This document shows, piece after piece, positions 17,617 to 27,128 of a stretch of 64,000 bases of DNA. The stretch spans positions 1-64,000 of the forward strand of contig CAZFHA010000002.1 of the NCBI GenBank assembly GCA_964518595.1, written 5' to 3'. A program made the position numbers and the translations under genes. The notes under the pieces were generated by a model that made no database searches, was not told where the DNA came from, and was given only the letters and a program-made list of their open reading frames with translations. Each line of letters opens with the position of its first letter. Positions within the stretch are counted from its first letter, which is position 1. The DNA comes from CAZFHA01 sp964518595 (GTDB lineage Bacteria > Bacillota > Clostridia > Saccharofermentanales > Saccharofermentanaceae).

Positions 17617-18631
17617 AGCTCTTCTCCCTTCTCGGCAAGGATGAGGTAGCCTTTTTTGATTTGCGACTGGCAACTACTGACAGCAGAAGGCCAGAGAGCA
17701 CAATGATATCGGCTGTTAAGCTCTGATAGTAAGAGTTGAAGGTGAAGCCGGGAAAGGCTTTAGTTAACAGACCAAAGAGAAAGAAGACAATGTTTTGAAC
17801 GATACCAAGGAATAATCCGCCGGACACAGCGCCGAAGGCACTACCCCACCCGCCGGAAAGTGAAGTCCCGCCAATGACACAGGCGGCCACGGATTTTAGT
17901 GAAAAGACTTCTCCGATTAGGGGATTACCGGAACCAGCCATAGCAGTTAAGGCCAGACCGGATAAGGCAGTGAATATACCGGCTATAGCATAGGCCTTTA
18001 CCTTAGTACTTTGGGGATTGATTCCAGAGAGGAAGCTATTTCTTTCATTGCCACCGGTAGCCAGAAAGTAACGATAAAGCGGAAAGCGGGTAAAGCCGTA
18101 CCAAGCGAGTAGAATGATCACTAGTATCCATAAGACATTGGGTAAGAATAGAAAGCTACCGTCATAGAATTTGTAGATCTCTTTGGGAATGCTGCCTTGA
18201 GGCTTCGACATTATGGATACAGTAATTCCTTTCAGAATAAAGCCCATACTAAAGGTAGCCAGAAGGGGCGGAATCCGTAGATAAGAGACCACAATTCCGT
18301 TTATGGTGGAGACGACGATCACAGCGGCAAAGGCTAGTACCCAGGCGGCGGCTACCGAAATACCTAGAGCCTCAGGAGCCATAATTGCAATGACATTTGC
18401 CAAGGTCATTTGAAAGCCTAAGGACAGATCAATACACCCGGTCAAGAGGATGATACACTGGGCTATAGCCGCAAGAATCAGCGGTAAGTTTTTGGTTAAA
18501 AGTGTTTTACTGCTATCAGCGCTAAAGAAGGAGGAACCTTGTATTAACATATTAATGAGTAAAGCAATAATCAGTAAAAATAGTCCGGAAAAGGCTGGTG
18601 ATTGTCTAAGACGACCGAAAAGATTCTTCAT
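17606..18631 (-). CDS. Sugar ABC transporter permease 1 (RbsC type)
   Basis: A 341-residue polytopic membrane protein with the family motifs ILLTGCIDLSLGFQMTLAN and VIGGTSLSGGWGS. The start ATG shares a TGATG overlap with the stop of the ATPase gene, with GGGAGGAAG upstream. The usual GGIDLS is GCIDLS here, a mild change. It forms the second half of the pore with 16642-17616. Confidence 0.9.
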   Translation of the reverse strand: MKNLFGRLRQSPAFSGLFLLIIALLINMLIQGSSFFSADSSKTLLTKNLPLILAAIAQCIILLTGCIDLSLGFQMTLANVIAIMAPEALGISVAAAWVLAFAAVIVVSTINGIVVSYLRIPPLLATFSMGFILKGITVSIMSKPQGSIPKEIYKFYDGSFLFLPNVLWILVIILLAWYGFTRFPLYRYFLATGGNERNSFLSGINPQSTKVKAYAIAGIFTALSGLALTAMAGSGNPLIGEVFSLKSVAACVIGGTSLSGGWGSAFGAVSGGLFLGIVQNIVFFLFGLLTKAFPGFTFNSYYQSLTADIIVLSGLLLSVVASRKSKKATSSLPRREKSYVN

Positions 18632-20133
18632 CAGACCGCTTCCTCCCTTCCAAGCCCCATCATAGCGGCAACGATTTTTTCCTCAGACTTATCTGCCCCC
18701 TGGAAATGACCGGAGATTCTACCTTCATAAAAGATATAGATTCGATCCGCCGCTTCTAGGAGCTCTTCATTATCACTGGAGGATAAGAGGATGGTCATGC
18801 CCTTTTTTGTAGCTTCGCGTAATAGCGCGATAATTTCTCGCCGAGCGGAAATGTCTACCCCTTTAGTGGGGTCATCAAGGAGCAGAATATCTGGATTTAA
18901 TAGCATCCAACGGCCAATGGCTAATTTTTGTTGATTGCCGCCGGAGAGTGACGTGGCTGGGTCGGAGACTTGACCAATTTTAACGCCGAAGTCGGTGACA
19001 ATTTTTTGCGCCGCTTCTACAATTTCTTTGGGCGCAAGAGGGCCGAAAATTCTACCCTGAGTCGTTTTGGCTGCATAAATATTCTCGGCGATGGTGCGTA
19101 TCGGGAATATAGACTCTCGACTGCGATCACCGGAGACGAAACCAAAGCCTTTCTTAATGGCATAGGCAGGATTCTTAAGGCACTCTGGCTTTCCTTTAAC
19201 TTCAATCTTTCCGCCCGTTGCAGGGAAAAGACCATAGAGCGAACGGATGAATTCCGCTTGACCCTGATCTTGAAGTCCGCCAATCCCAATTAATTCTCCG
19301 GGATAGATTTCCATTGAGATGTTTTTTACTTTGGGAGTCACAGCCAGATCATCTATCTTTAGTATTGGTTTTTTATGGGCTATTTTATTGCTGACAGACT
19401 GAGCCTCCTGCATCTGTGGTTTTTTGTCGGTCATGAGGAAAATAATCTCATCCAAGCTGGTATCTTTCACCGAGACATCGCCTACGGTAGCGCCGTTTCT
19501 TAGAATGGTAGCTCGCTCACACATGCGGAAAACTTCATTCATACGATGGGTGACCATAACAATGGCCTTACCTTGGTTTTTTAACTCGTGGAGTAGGCCA
19601 AACAAAACTTCAACCTCATCATGGTGCAGTGAAGCGGTTACCTCATCAAGGAGAATAATTTTACTATCCCTAGAGAGTGCTTTGGCAATCTCCAGCATAC
19701 TTTGCACAGAGGAGGGTAGACTCCCTACTAGATCTGTCAGGCTACAGCTTACCTGTAAGCGTCTTAAGAGCTCTTCTACCCTTTTGACCATGACTGGCCG
19801 GTTAATCATGCCAAGGCGTCTTTGGGGCTCATGACCCAGAAGGATATTATCCAGTACCGACATCTGGGGTAAAAGGCTTAGATCCTGATAAGCCACCGCT
19901 ATCCCATATTGGTAAGCCTCTTTAGCAGAGCTAATTCGAAGGGGCTGATCTTCTAAAAATATTTTGCCGCTGTTGGCTGTAACCAGCCCACCCAGTATTT
20001 TAACCAAGGTGGATTTGCCGGAGCCGTTGGCACCAAGTAGTGCGGTGATTTCTCCGGGGCGGATAATTAAATCCGCCCCAGTTAATGCCTTTACGGCTCC
20101 GAAATCTTTTGTAATACCTTGTATGGACAGCAA
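18631..20133 (-). CDS. Sugar ABC transporter ATP-binding protein (RbsA type)
   Basis: A 500-residue duplicated ATPase. First half: Walker A GANGSGKST, ILLDEVTASLHH and a degenerate signature (PSSVQS). Second half: LSGGNQQK and LLLDDPTKGVD, where the usual Glu after the Walker B Asp is replaced by Asp. So each half carries a non-standard element. The start is a TTG at 20133 preceded by AAGGTGATG. It sits 32 bases after the binding protein gene and is coupled to the permease. Confidence 0.92.
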   Translation of the reverse strand: MLSIQGITKDFGAVKALTGADLIIRPGEITALLGANGSGKSTLVKILGGLVTANSGKIFLEDQPLRISSAKEAYQYGIAVAYQDLSLLPQMSVLDNILLGHEPQRRLGMINRPVMVKRVEELLRRLQVSCSLTDLVGSLPSSVQSMLEIAKALSRDSKIILLDEVTASLHHDEVEVLFGLLHELKNQGKAIVMVTHRMNEVFRMCERATILRNGATVGDVSVKDTSLDEIIFLMTDKKPQMQEAQSVSNKIAHKKPILKIDDLAVTPKVKNISMEIYPGELIGIGGLQDQGQAEFIRSLYGLFPATGGKIEVKGKPECLKNPAYAIKKGFGFVSGDRSRESIFPIRTIAENIYAAKTTQGRIFGPLAPKEIVEAAQKIVTDFGVKIGQVSDPATSLSGGNQQKLAIGRWMLLNPDILLLDDPTKGVDISARREIIALLREATKKGMTILLSSSDNEELLEAADRIYIFYEGRISGHFQGADKSEEKIVAAMMGLGREEAV

Positions 20134-20165
20134 GAGCCCATCACCTTCCCTTCAAATCGGTCTGA

Positions 20166-21296
20166 TTATTTGAAAAATGCATCTACATCCTTGTCGGCGT
20201 AGTAGGTGGAAATAAACTCCGTTTCAGGTAGGTCCTTAGTCTCTTCTAAAGCTTTAGCCATGGTCTCATACGTGGCTGTCCATTGAGGTTTGATATAAAT
20301 TGCGTTATTTTCGCCCTTGGTCATACCATCTTTTAGTTCCTTGCCTTGTGCCAGACGAACAGCGAATTTTAGAGCAGTAGCTCCAATGCCCGGAGGGTTT
20401 TCGATGATGTAGAAGGGCAGCTTTTCGCTATCTTTGTTTATTTCGGCTAGTTTACGTAGATAGCCCACTTCTTCGTCAGAGGTAATGGCTTTCGGGAAGG
20501 GCGCTTTAGCTTCTTCCAAGGCTTGGAGAATGCCTAAACCGGCTTCCTGGTTTAGAATCGCATCGTAGGCTAAGCCCGAAGAAATAATGCCGTTCATGAT
20601 TTGCTTAGATTCAACTTGACTCCAGTTATGAGCCACTTCTTTGACGACTTTGATGTCGGGGTATTTTTCCAAGACTTGATGGAAGGCTTCTTTTCTAATT
20701 TCAGAAGCAGAGTTACCGTCAATGCCGTTGAAAATAACTAAGTTTCCTTTGCCACCCATTTTTTCAGCTACAAATTCTGCACTTTGGGTTGCCCAATAGG
20801 CTTGATCGGTGGTGACATTTAAGATTTTATCGCCGCTCTCATACTCGCAGTCAACATTAACGTAGGTAATACCCTTTTCTAGTGCTTTTTCAATCAGAGG
20901 ATCAAGTCCAGTACTGCTGATAGGATTTACTAAAATAATGTCATACCCCTCATTAATTGTTTGCTCAATGTTGGCGCTCATGGTAGCCGGGTCATTGTTG
21001 GCGCTAAAACTGACAAATTCTGTGATGATGCCTTCGTCTTTTAATTGATCTGCCACTTCCTTGAGCTGGTTTTCATAGCGGATTCTCCAACCATTATCCG
21101 TGGTGGCATTATGGGCGGCTACGCGAAAGGTTTTCTTCTCCGCAGCATCGACAGAACCGGCAGCGGTGGTGGCTTTGTCTCCAGAACTGGCAGGAGAAGT
21201 TTGGCCGTTTCCGCTACTGCTTGGCTGACTGCAACCAGCTAACATAGCGAAGGATAAGGCAACAACAGATAGTAAGGCGATGATCTTTTTCTTCAT
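20166..21296 (-). CDS. Sugar-binding lipoprotein of the ABC transporter
   Basis: A 376-residue exported binding protein. It has a signal peptide MKKKIIALLSVVALSFAM with lipobox LAGC, lipidated Cys22, then a Ser/Gly linker. The mature part is Peripla_BP_4-like, with FSANNDPATMSANIEQTIN and ILVNPISSTGLDPLIEKA. I chose the ATG at 21296, with GGAGG 8 bases upstream, over an upstream ATG at 21311 that overlaps that site. Sugar specificity cannot be read; the kinase, NagB-like deaminase and dehydrogenases nearby suggest an amino sugar or inositol-like compound. Confidence 0.92.
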   Translation of the reverse strand: MKKKIIALLSVVALSFAMLAGCSQPSSSGNGQTSPASSGDKATTAAGSVDAAEKKTFRVAAHNATTDNGWRIRYENQLKEVADQLKDEGIITEFVSFSANNDPATMSANIEQTINEGYDIILVNPISSTGLDPLIEKALEKGITYVNVDCEYESGDKILNVTTDQAYWATQSAEFVAEKMGGKGNLVIFNGIDGNSASEIRKEAFHQVLEKYPDIKVVKEVAHNWSQVESKQIMNGIISSGLAYDAILNQEAGLGILQALEEAKAPFPKAITSDEEVGYLRKLAEINKDSEKLPFYIIENPPGIGATALKFAVRLAQGKELKDGMTKGENNAIYIKPQWTATYETMAKALEETKDLPETEFISTYYADKDVDAFFK

Positions 21297-21352
21297 TTTC
21301 TCTTCCTCCATTTTGATTTATCATTTCGGCTAAGGCCGGGAATGACAGATTT

Positions 21353-22765
21353 TTACCATAGAACAGTGGTCCACAAATATTTATAAAGGGCTGAATCGGC
21401 TTTTTCCCATTGGGTCTTGACCAGATCAATGTCTCCGGATAGATTTCTATACCCCTTCTTCTCCTCTTCCCAACTGCGGCAAGTCAGCGGTGGTCGCTTT
21501 CCCTGAGGAATCTCTGGTGTAGAGGTCGGTGTACCCATAGTCAATCGGGGGGAGCTTTGACTGTAAACGCCTTTGTCCATGATGAATTCTACGGCGGTTT
21601 GTAAGTTTTCCGGCTGGATATCGCTGAGCATCAAAGCGGTGGCATCCAGAATATAGCCGCCGCCCTCTTTGACTTGGGAGAGTAGCTTAGTTAAGTCGGC
21701 TTTTACCTCTTCCCGGCTGCCTCGAGCCAAGGTGTAGTAAGGTAAACCACCGCTGATGGCGAATTTGGGTTTAAGCTTTTGGGCTGCGTAGGCAGGGTCT
21801 CCCCGGTCTATGTGATAAATGATCCCCCGTTCCGGCAATTCCAGAAGCCGGTCATAATGTGCTTCCCAATTTCCTTCCCCATAGAACAGGATTTGATGCC
21901 CCTGGCGAATAAGCTCTTCCAGAATTGGTTTAAGGGTGGGCCAGAAGATCTGATCAAACATTTCTGGCGTAATAAAAGGGACACAGCCTCGGTGAGCCCA
22001 AAGGGTAATGGGAACCTCTTTGTTGGGATCAGCATTGGCGAGAGCGTTGGCTAGAACATGGGGCATAAGGGCTTCACAGGCCTTGGCGAGTTGCTTGGGA
22101 TTTTCTTGGCCGTCTATACAAGTGTTGACATAGCCGCGAAATTTATCGGCCATTAAGTCTAGGGGTGCTTTTAGCATACCGGAATTGGCGGATACGATAC
22201 CGGCTTCGTATTTCAGTTTGTCTGCCGCACCGCCAAAGGCATTCATATAGTCGCCAAAGGCCAGAGCCCCGGACATAAGTGCTATGTTGTGATCGAAATC
22301 TACCGGTTGGTTTTGGTGCTTTACCCGGTGGGTTGCTCGGGGCAACCAAGTATTTACGATGAAGGCGGTAGGGTCTTCGATAAATTCCTCATATTCTTCG
22401 GCTTGGAGAAATTGATCTTCTTCCCTGTCTGGTTCAAAAAACTGATTAACATTCGTGACCTCGGTGTCTACGCCAGGGACAGCCAAATAGCGCCAACTGG
22501 CGGCTTTGGCTACACCATAGTTGCTCCAGATGGCATTTAGCATGACGGCATCGTTGCCAAGTTCTTGGGCGGTTCTGCGGGTCACATCAAAGGCTGCTTG
22601 ATAATCACAGCTAACTTTTTGGTTGCTTACGCCACAGTAGCGGGCGGCAGCCTCCTGATAGAAAAAGCGAATCGGAATACGATCTGGAGTTCCGCCATTC
22701 ATAGCTGTCAGATAGCGGGACAAACGCTCTTGATAGGCCTTTTGGGTGGCTTGATCCTTAAACAT
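21353..22765 (-). CDS. Uroporphyrinogen decarboxylase-fold protein in a sugar operon
   Basis: A 470-residue protein with the PF01208 (URO-D/MtaA) fold by pattern: GGTPDRIPIRFFYQEAA at the N-terminus, LWAHRGCVPFITPEMFDQI, FYGEGNWEAHYDRLLELPE, then YILDATALMLSDIQPENL near the C-terminus. It is longer than HemE (about 350) and has a 60-residue tail. No haem gene is near, and it is embedded in the sugar operon between the Gfo/Idh gene and the binding protein. It is more likely a methyltransferase-like or unknown sugar enzyme than a HemE. Function unknown. Confidence 0.75.
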   Translation of the reverse strand: MFKDQATQKAYQERLSRYLTAMNGGTPDRIPIRFFYQEAAARYCGVSNQKVSCDYQAAFDVTRRTAQELGNDAVMLNAIWSNYGVAKAASWRYLAVPGVDTEVTNVNQFFEPDREEDQFLQAEEYEEFIEDPTAFIVNTWLPRATHRVKHQNQPVDFDHNIALMSGALAFGDYMNAFGGAADKLKYEAGIVSANSGMLKAPLDLMADKFRGYVNTCIDGQENPKQLAKACEALMPHVLANALANADPNKEVPITLWAHRGCVPFITPEMFDQIFWPTLKPILEELIRQGHQILFYGEGNWEAHYDRLLELPERGIIYHIDRGDPAYAAQKLKPKFAISGGLPYYTLARGSREEVKADLTKLLSQVKEGGGYILDATALMLSDIQPENLQTAVEFIMDKGVYSQSSPRLTMGTPTSTPEIPQGKRPPLTCRSWEEEKKGYRNLSGDIDLVKTQWEKADSALYKYLWTTVLW

Positions 22766-22812
22766 AGTTCTTGCCCTCGTTTCTTCTTGTTTTCGGGATG
22801 GAATTTAGTCGG

Positions 22813-23778
22813 TTATTCAGTGAGAGTATTAATTAGTTCTAAGGCGGCATAGGCCTCCCAAGGGTCGATGCAAGGTTTTTCATCAGTTGTGATCGTATGA
22901 ATAAAGCTCTTTAGCTCTAAGTAATAGGGGTCATTTTCGGGGGTTGGGGCTGGGAGTTTACTTGACAAGTCGATTACGGCATCCCCTTTACATAGTTGGA
23001 ACCGGAGGGTGCTGCCTTGGCGAAAGAACTCTAGGGTGGCCTTCTCGGCAATGAGCCTAAAGCCGGTGGTAAAAGGGTAACCTGAGGGCTGGATATGACT
23101 GGCTTCCAGTAGACTTACACTTCCACCTTGATGATATAGGGTTGTGGTTACATGGGTCAGGGTGTTGGTTTCCATGGAGGGGTTTAGACATTCCGTGGAC
23201 AGGGACTTTTCAACGGCACCGAAGAGCCAAAGGGCTAAATCAATATCGTGAATTTGCAGATCCATCAGTGTTCCACCACTTTGGTCTTTATCCCAAAGCC
23301 AATTATTGGTAGACCATTTGGGTGGTTCGGAAAGGCGCTGGGCGGAGAAATGGAGCGGTTTTCCCAGTTCCTGGCTTTGGAGTAATTCTTTTAAAATTTG
23401 GTATTCCGGCATGAAGCGGCAGACATGGGCTACCAGAAGTCGCCGCTGCTTCTCTTGGGCTTTTTCTAATAAGTGTTTTCCTTGGCTGGAAAAGCGCGCT
23501 AAGGGCTTTTCGACAATTACGTGGCAACCTTTTTCTAACGCTAGCAGTGCGGCGGAATAGTGGGCTGGGGTGGGTAGACAGATATCAACTACATCGGGTT
23601 GGGTAAAAGACAGTAGTTCTTCCAATCTGCTAAAGATGGGCGGTGATGAATTACTAGGTGGGTTATTGGCATCGAGGATTCCCACAATCTCTACCTGAGG
23701 CAACTGTTCATAGGCCTTTCTGTGGGTACTCCCCATAAAGCCCATTCCCAGAATGGCAACTTTGCATTTTTTCTCCAT
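22813..23778 (-). CDS. Gfo/Idh/MocA family oxidoreductase
   Basis: A 321-residue protein with the Rossmann motif ILGMGFMGSTHRKAYEQ, VDICLPTPAH and the family lysine in VEKPLAR. The C-terminal domain has DQSGGTLMDLQIHDIDLALW, where Asp and His are the usual catalytic positions. It differs from the other Gfo/Idh protein of the operon, so two oxidation or epimerisation steps are likely. It follows the isomerase gene by 4 bases. Substrate unknown. Confidence 0.9.
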   Translation of the reverse strand: MEKKCKVAILGMGFMGSTHRKAYEQLPQVEIVGILDANNPPSNSSPPIFSRLEELLSFTQPDVVDICLPTPAHYSAALLALEKGCHVIVEKPLARFSSQGKHLLEKAQEKQRRLLVAHVCRFMPEYQILKELLQSQELGKPLHFSAQRLSEPPKWSTNNWLWDKDQSGGTLMDLQIHDIDLALWLFGAVEKSLSTECLNPSMETNTLTHVTTTLYHQGGSVSLLEASHIQPSGYPFTTGFRLIAEKATLEFFRQGSTLRFQLCKGDAVIDLSSKLPAPTPENDPYYLELKSFIHTITTDEKPCIDPWEAYAALELINTLTE

Positions 23779-23782
23779 AAAC

Positions 23783-24631
23783 TTACTCCTTGATAAGCTG
23801 CTTCAAATAATTTACTGCTAGTACCAGGTCAGACCAGTAGTCTTGACCCAGCTCTCTTTCGATGGTTAAGAAGCCTTCATAGCCGATAGTAGTAAGGGCT
23901 TTAAGATATTCGGGGAAATTAACCTCTCCCTGCCCCAGAACTTCTTCGGAAAAATAGTCTGGCAGATTTAGGTCTTCGATGCCGCCGGAGGCAAAGTAGT
24001 CATAAATTTTCTGTGGGGAGGTCTTTTTTATCATCTTGCCATCCTTGGCGTGGGTATGAACAATGTAATCCTTTAGCAGTAATACCCCACGGCTGGGGTC
24101 GTCGTCGGTAACCATAACTAAATTAGCCGGATCAAAGTTGACCCCAACGCCGGAGGTTCGTAATTCATCTAAAAAGCCTTTCAGTTCTAAGCAAGTTTCC
24201 GGTCCGGTCTCGATAGCAAAACAACCCTCCAGACTACTGGCGAAGTTTCCCAACTGATAGCAAGCTTCCAGTTGATTTTCTCTGCTTTCACCCTGAGCTG
24301 GAATTACACCAATATGGGTAGTTGCAATGGAACAGTCCAGTTCTTTGGCCCACTCTAAAATCCGTTTTGACTGGTCAATTTTGAAAGCATTATCTTTTTT
24401 TATGGCGAAGCCATGCCCACCAAAATCGGCACAAAGGGCGGAAACCTGAAGACCGCTGTCGTGGATTTGCTTTTTTAATTCCTTTTTCTTTTGGGGCGTC
24501 ATGGTTTCCAGTGCCAGACTGCCTTGAGCGGCTTGGAATTGAATTCCCTCAATACCCAGTTGGCGTATTTGCGGTAGACGGGTAGCAAGTTCCGGGACAA
24601 ATGCATCGATAATAACACCAATTTTAAACAT
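23783..24631 (-). CDS. Sugar phosphate isomerase/epimerase (AP_endonuc_2 TIM barrel)
   Basis: A 282-residue xylose-isomerase-like TIM barrel. Metal-ligand-type residues appear in AIETGPET, GVNFDPANL, YIVHTHAKDG and FLTIERELG. This is the pattern of the IolE/IolI-type sugar isomerases and epimerases. First gene of the leftward run before the ABC genes; together with the Gfo/Idh protein it could rearrange a keto sugar or inositol-type compound. AGGAGCG precedes the ATG. Substrate unknown. Confidence 0.88.
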   Translation of the reverse strand: MFKIGVIIDAFVPELATRLPQIRQLGIEGIQFQAAQGSLALETMTPQKKKELKKQIHDSGLQVSALCADFGGHGFAIKKDNAFKIDQSKRILEWAKELDCSIATTHIGVIPAQGESRENQLEACYQLGNFASSLEGCFAIETGPETCLELKGFLDELRTSGVGVNFDPANLVMVTDDDPSRGVLLLKDYIVHTHAKDGKMIKKTSPQKIYDYFASGGIEDLNLPDYFSEEVLGQGEVNFPEYLKALTTIGYEGFLTIERELGQDYWSDLVLAVNYLKQLIKE

Positions 24632-24756
24632 TACCTGCGCTCCTTTTTGCTTGAAATCCTACCCTGAGGTGGCGTAACAGCTGGTTATCACCGGGGCGGA
24701 GAGAAAGAATACTGCGTTATGGGCTGGTTGACTCTGATGTTCCAATTGCCTTTCAG

Positions 24757-25827
24757 CTACATAAAACCTTGGTCGGTGAGCTTAGGGAAATTACCTTGGC
24801 GAATATAATAATTCCCTAGTTGAACTCCCAAGGTCAAAGCCTCAGGCAAGGATAATCCGGCTAATATACCTAAGCAGATTCCGGCGTTCTGGCTATCTCC
24901 GGCTCCGGTAAGTATTTTGGGATTGGCCTCGACAATATTAGGAATGCGATATTCTCCCAAGCTATCGATAGCAAAGAAATAGTCCAATTTCCGTAGAATG
25001 ATCCGCTGGATAGCCAAGACCTCTCGGAGCTTGGCAAGGGCATCGTCGGTCGTGGAAGCAATAGAATATAGACGGCATAAGCTGGAAAATTCATTTTCGT
25101 TCAGACTTAGACTTACTGTAGTTCGTTGAGCAAAGTCCTTCATAACGGAGAGGGCATACTCTAAGGTGCTAATGGATAAGCGATCACAATCAGATAGGTC
25201 AAAGAATAATTCTTTGTCATAGGCTGAAACCGCTAGGGGTAAATAATGTTCTCGCAATTCTTGCCAGAGCTGTATTACTGCTGGTTGTTCGCTCATATTT
25301 ACAAAAACCCAAAGCTTGGCTTGCTGAAAAATATCAGCCAGTTTTCTTTCAGACCCCACCGCCTGCAACAATTTGTCAAATTGAAAGCAGTCCTGATTCA
25401 TATTAATGAAGTTCATCAGCTTGCTCACCGAAAACTCATAGGCCAAGCAGCGCCCCGGTTCACCCAAGGAATACAGCTGGCAGTTCTGGTGGAGTTCGGC
25501 AAATTCCGGTTCGATTTGAGGGCTGCCAAAAGGGCCGATAGAGGTAACTTTTAGCCCGGCTTGGCAAAGGGCAGAACTGATTATGGGGTTGTTCCCCCCT
25601 GCTTTCTGGCAAATCATGTCTAGTTCAATGGCTACACTATGGTTTTGCTTTTGCAGTAAGTAGGTCGCCAAGGCAGGAAGATTTTCAAAGTACTCTGTTG
25701 TCTTACCTTCACGGCGGAACAAGGGTCTGGTGAGGGTATCTATAAAGGCGTCAAAGCCGATAACACAGGAGTGTTCCTTTAAGGTTTTATTGATAGAAAG
25801 GTAGTCCAGGTTGATTTGATGCTTCAT
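24757..25827 (-). CDS. PfkB-family carbohydrate kinase (divergent)
   Basis: A 356-residue protein that I read as a ribokinase-like PfkB kinase. It has the GAGDSQNAG anion-hole and catalytic Asp motif near the C-terminus, GFDAFIDT at the start, and AGGNNPIISSALCQAG (substrate-side GGN). The variant GAGDS is less usual than GAGDxF. It would phosphorylate the imported or modified sugar. A perfect palindrome matching the one upstream of the NagB-like gene lies 17 bases before its ATG, so it is very probably controlled by the ROK repressor. Confidence 0.8.
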   Translation of the reverse strand: MKHQINLDYLSINKTLKEHSCVIGFDAFIDTLTRPLFRREGKTTEYFENLPALATYLLQKQNHSVAIELDMICQKAGGNNPIISSALCQAGLKVTSIGPFGSPQIEPEFAELHQNCQLYSLGEPGRCLAYEFSVSKLMNFINMNQDCFQFDKLLQAVGSERKLADIFQQAKLWVFVNMSEQPAVIQLWQELREHYLPLAVSAYDKELFFDLSDCDRLSISTLEYALSVMKDFAQRTTVSLSLNENEFSSLCRLYSIASTTDDALAKLREVLAIQRIILRKLDYFFAIDSLGEYRIPNIVEANPKILTGAGDSQNAGICLGILAGLSLPEALTLGVQLGNYYIRQGNFPKLTDQGFM

Positions 25828-25843
25828 AGATGAACTCCTCGGT

Positions 25844-25870
25844 TAATTAATTTATAAAGTAAATTAATTA
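25844..25870. promoter_or_regulatory. Predicted ROK repressor operator 1
   Basis: Arms TAATTAATTTA and TAAATTAATTA (11 bp) surround TAAAG. The inner 25 bases are identical to 27898-27922. It lies 17 bases upstream of the PfkB-kinase ATG on the minus strand, in the leader or promoter region, between this gene and the divergently facing ROK gene end. Confidence 0.75.
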
Positions 25871-25928
25871 TAAGCGGAGAATTTCATAATTTCAACAGTA
25901 TTTTTAAGAAAAAACGAAATTATTTTGT

Positions 25929-27074
25929 TTAATCTTCTTGGGATTCTAAAATTTTGTCGATGAGATTGTCTAAAATGATATGACCGAAACCGCTGAAACC
26001 TGGCTGTTTTAACTGCCCGAGTTGAACCTGAGGGATGGGAAAGTGTGGCATCTTCTGCGCAATTTCTTGGTTGACCGCTGCAAGTAAGGGGGTGGAAAAA
26101 TAATCTGCCAGGACTCCGCCTAATAATATAGTTTCTACATCAATTACAGCGTGGATGTTTATTACTGCCAAAGCGATATACGAAGCAAGGTATTGGCAAA
26201 TCTCTTCTGAGATTCGTCCTAAAACCAGCTCTTTTATTCCGGCTTGGAACTGTCTGGTGATGGCATCTAAATTAATATGGTTCTCCAGCCAACCCATATC
26301 TGTAGCGGTGTTCTCCTCTTTTGGGTCAAAGACCATATAGCCGATTTCTCCGGCGCAAAAGTGCTGCCCCCGGCGAATTTGTCCATTCAGAATGATTCCT
26401 GCCCCTAAGCCGCTGCCTAAGGACAGATAAACCAAGTCCCCAAAGCTACGGCCAAAACGGCTGCGATACTCGCCCAAGGCCGCCACATTAACATCATTTT
26501 CCACGAAGACAGGTAGCTTATAGTGGAGTTCTAAGGTTTTGATCCATTGCTCAAGATTGTCTAAATGGCATCCTTTCAGCAAGGGGGAGCACATGATCTG
26601 CTTCCCTTTAATATCCACGGCTGCTGGGATAGCGATACCTATACCCAGAAAGGCGGAAAAGGGCAAGATGTTTTTGGCTAAGATGCTATCAATGTGGTCG
26701 AAAATTTCTTCCTGGAAAAAAGATTCCAGATTAGTGATCTTAAATTCCTGGCTCAAAAGCACATCCCCGGCGGCATTGACAATGCCGATAGAGGTATAAA
26801 GGCCTTCCATGTAAACAATCAAGGAGGCGGCGAAGTCGCGGTTAAAGCGCAAAGGGGTTGGCTTGCGCCCGGCATGGGCAGGGCTTTCTTCCGCCTCTTC
26901 GAAAAGAATAATGTTGCGTTTCCGTAAAAAATCAATAGCTTTAACTACCGTTGCACCACTGATGCCTGTTTCTCTGGCTAGATCCGCTCGGGAGATTCCG
27001 TCCTTCTGTGACAGCAAATAATAAATTTGCTTGCGGTTAGAGAGTTTAAGGGCTGACGGAATATTTTTTTGCAT
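25929..27074 (-). CDS. ROK-family transcriptional repressor
   Basis: A 381-residue protein with a winged helix (KDGISRADLARETGISGATV near 25-45) and a ROK domain (IGIAIPAAVD, VENDVNVAALGEY, SLGSGLGAGI). The CxCGxxGC zinc knuckle found in most ROK proteins, and present in the ROK at 5169, is replaced here by a cysteine-free stretch around DMGWLENH, so zinc is probably not used. It lies between the kinase and the NagB-like gene, each preceded by the same palindrome, and is the obvious candidate repressor for both. Confidence 0.9.
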   Translation of the reverse strand: MQKNIPSALKLSNRKQIYYLLSQKDGISRADLARETGISGATVVKAIDFLRKRNIILFEEAEESPAHAGRKPTPLRFNRDFAASLIVYMEGLYTSIGIVNAAGDVLLSQEFKITNLESFFQEEIFDHIDSILAKNILPFSAFLGIGIAIPAAVDIKGKQIMCSPLLKGCHLDNLEQWIKTLELHYKLPVFVENDVNVAALGEYRSRFGRSFGDLVYLSLGSGLGAGIILNGQIRRGQHFCAGEIGYMVFDPKEENTATDMGWLENHINLDAITRQFQAGIKELVLGRISEEICQYLASYIALAVINIHAVIDVETILLGGVLADYFSTPLLAAVNQEIAQKMPHFPIPQVQLGQLKQPGFSGFGHIILDNLIDKILESQED

Positions 27075-27128
27075 GAAAAAGCCTCCAAATACTTATAGAT
27101 AATTATAGTATGGAACAATTTGCTTATA

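Noticed and set aside
21353..22765. HemE (uroporphyrinogen decarboxylase) for haem synthesis
   Set aside because: Length, extra tail and position inside a sugar operon argue against a haem role; kept as UroD-fold only.
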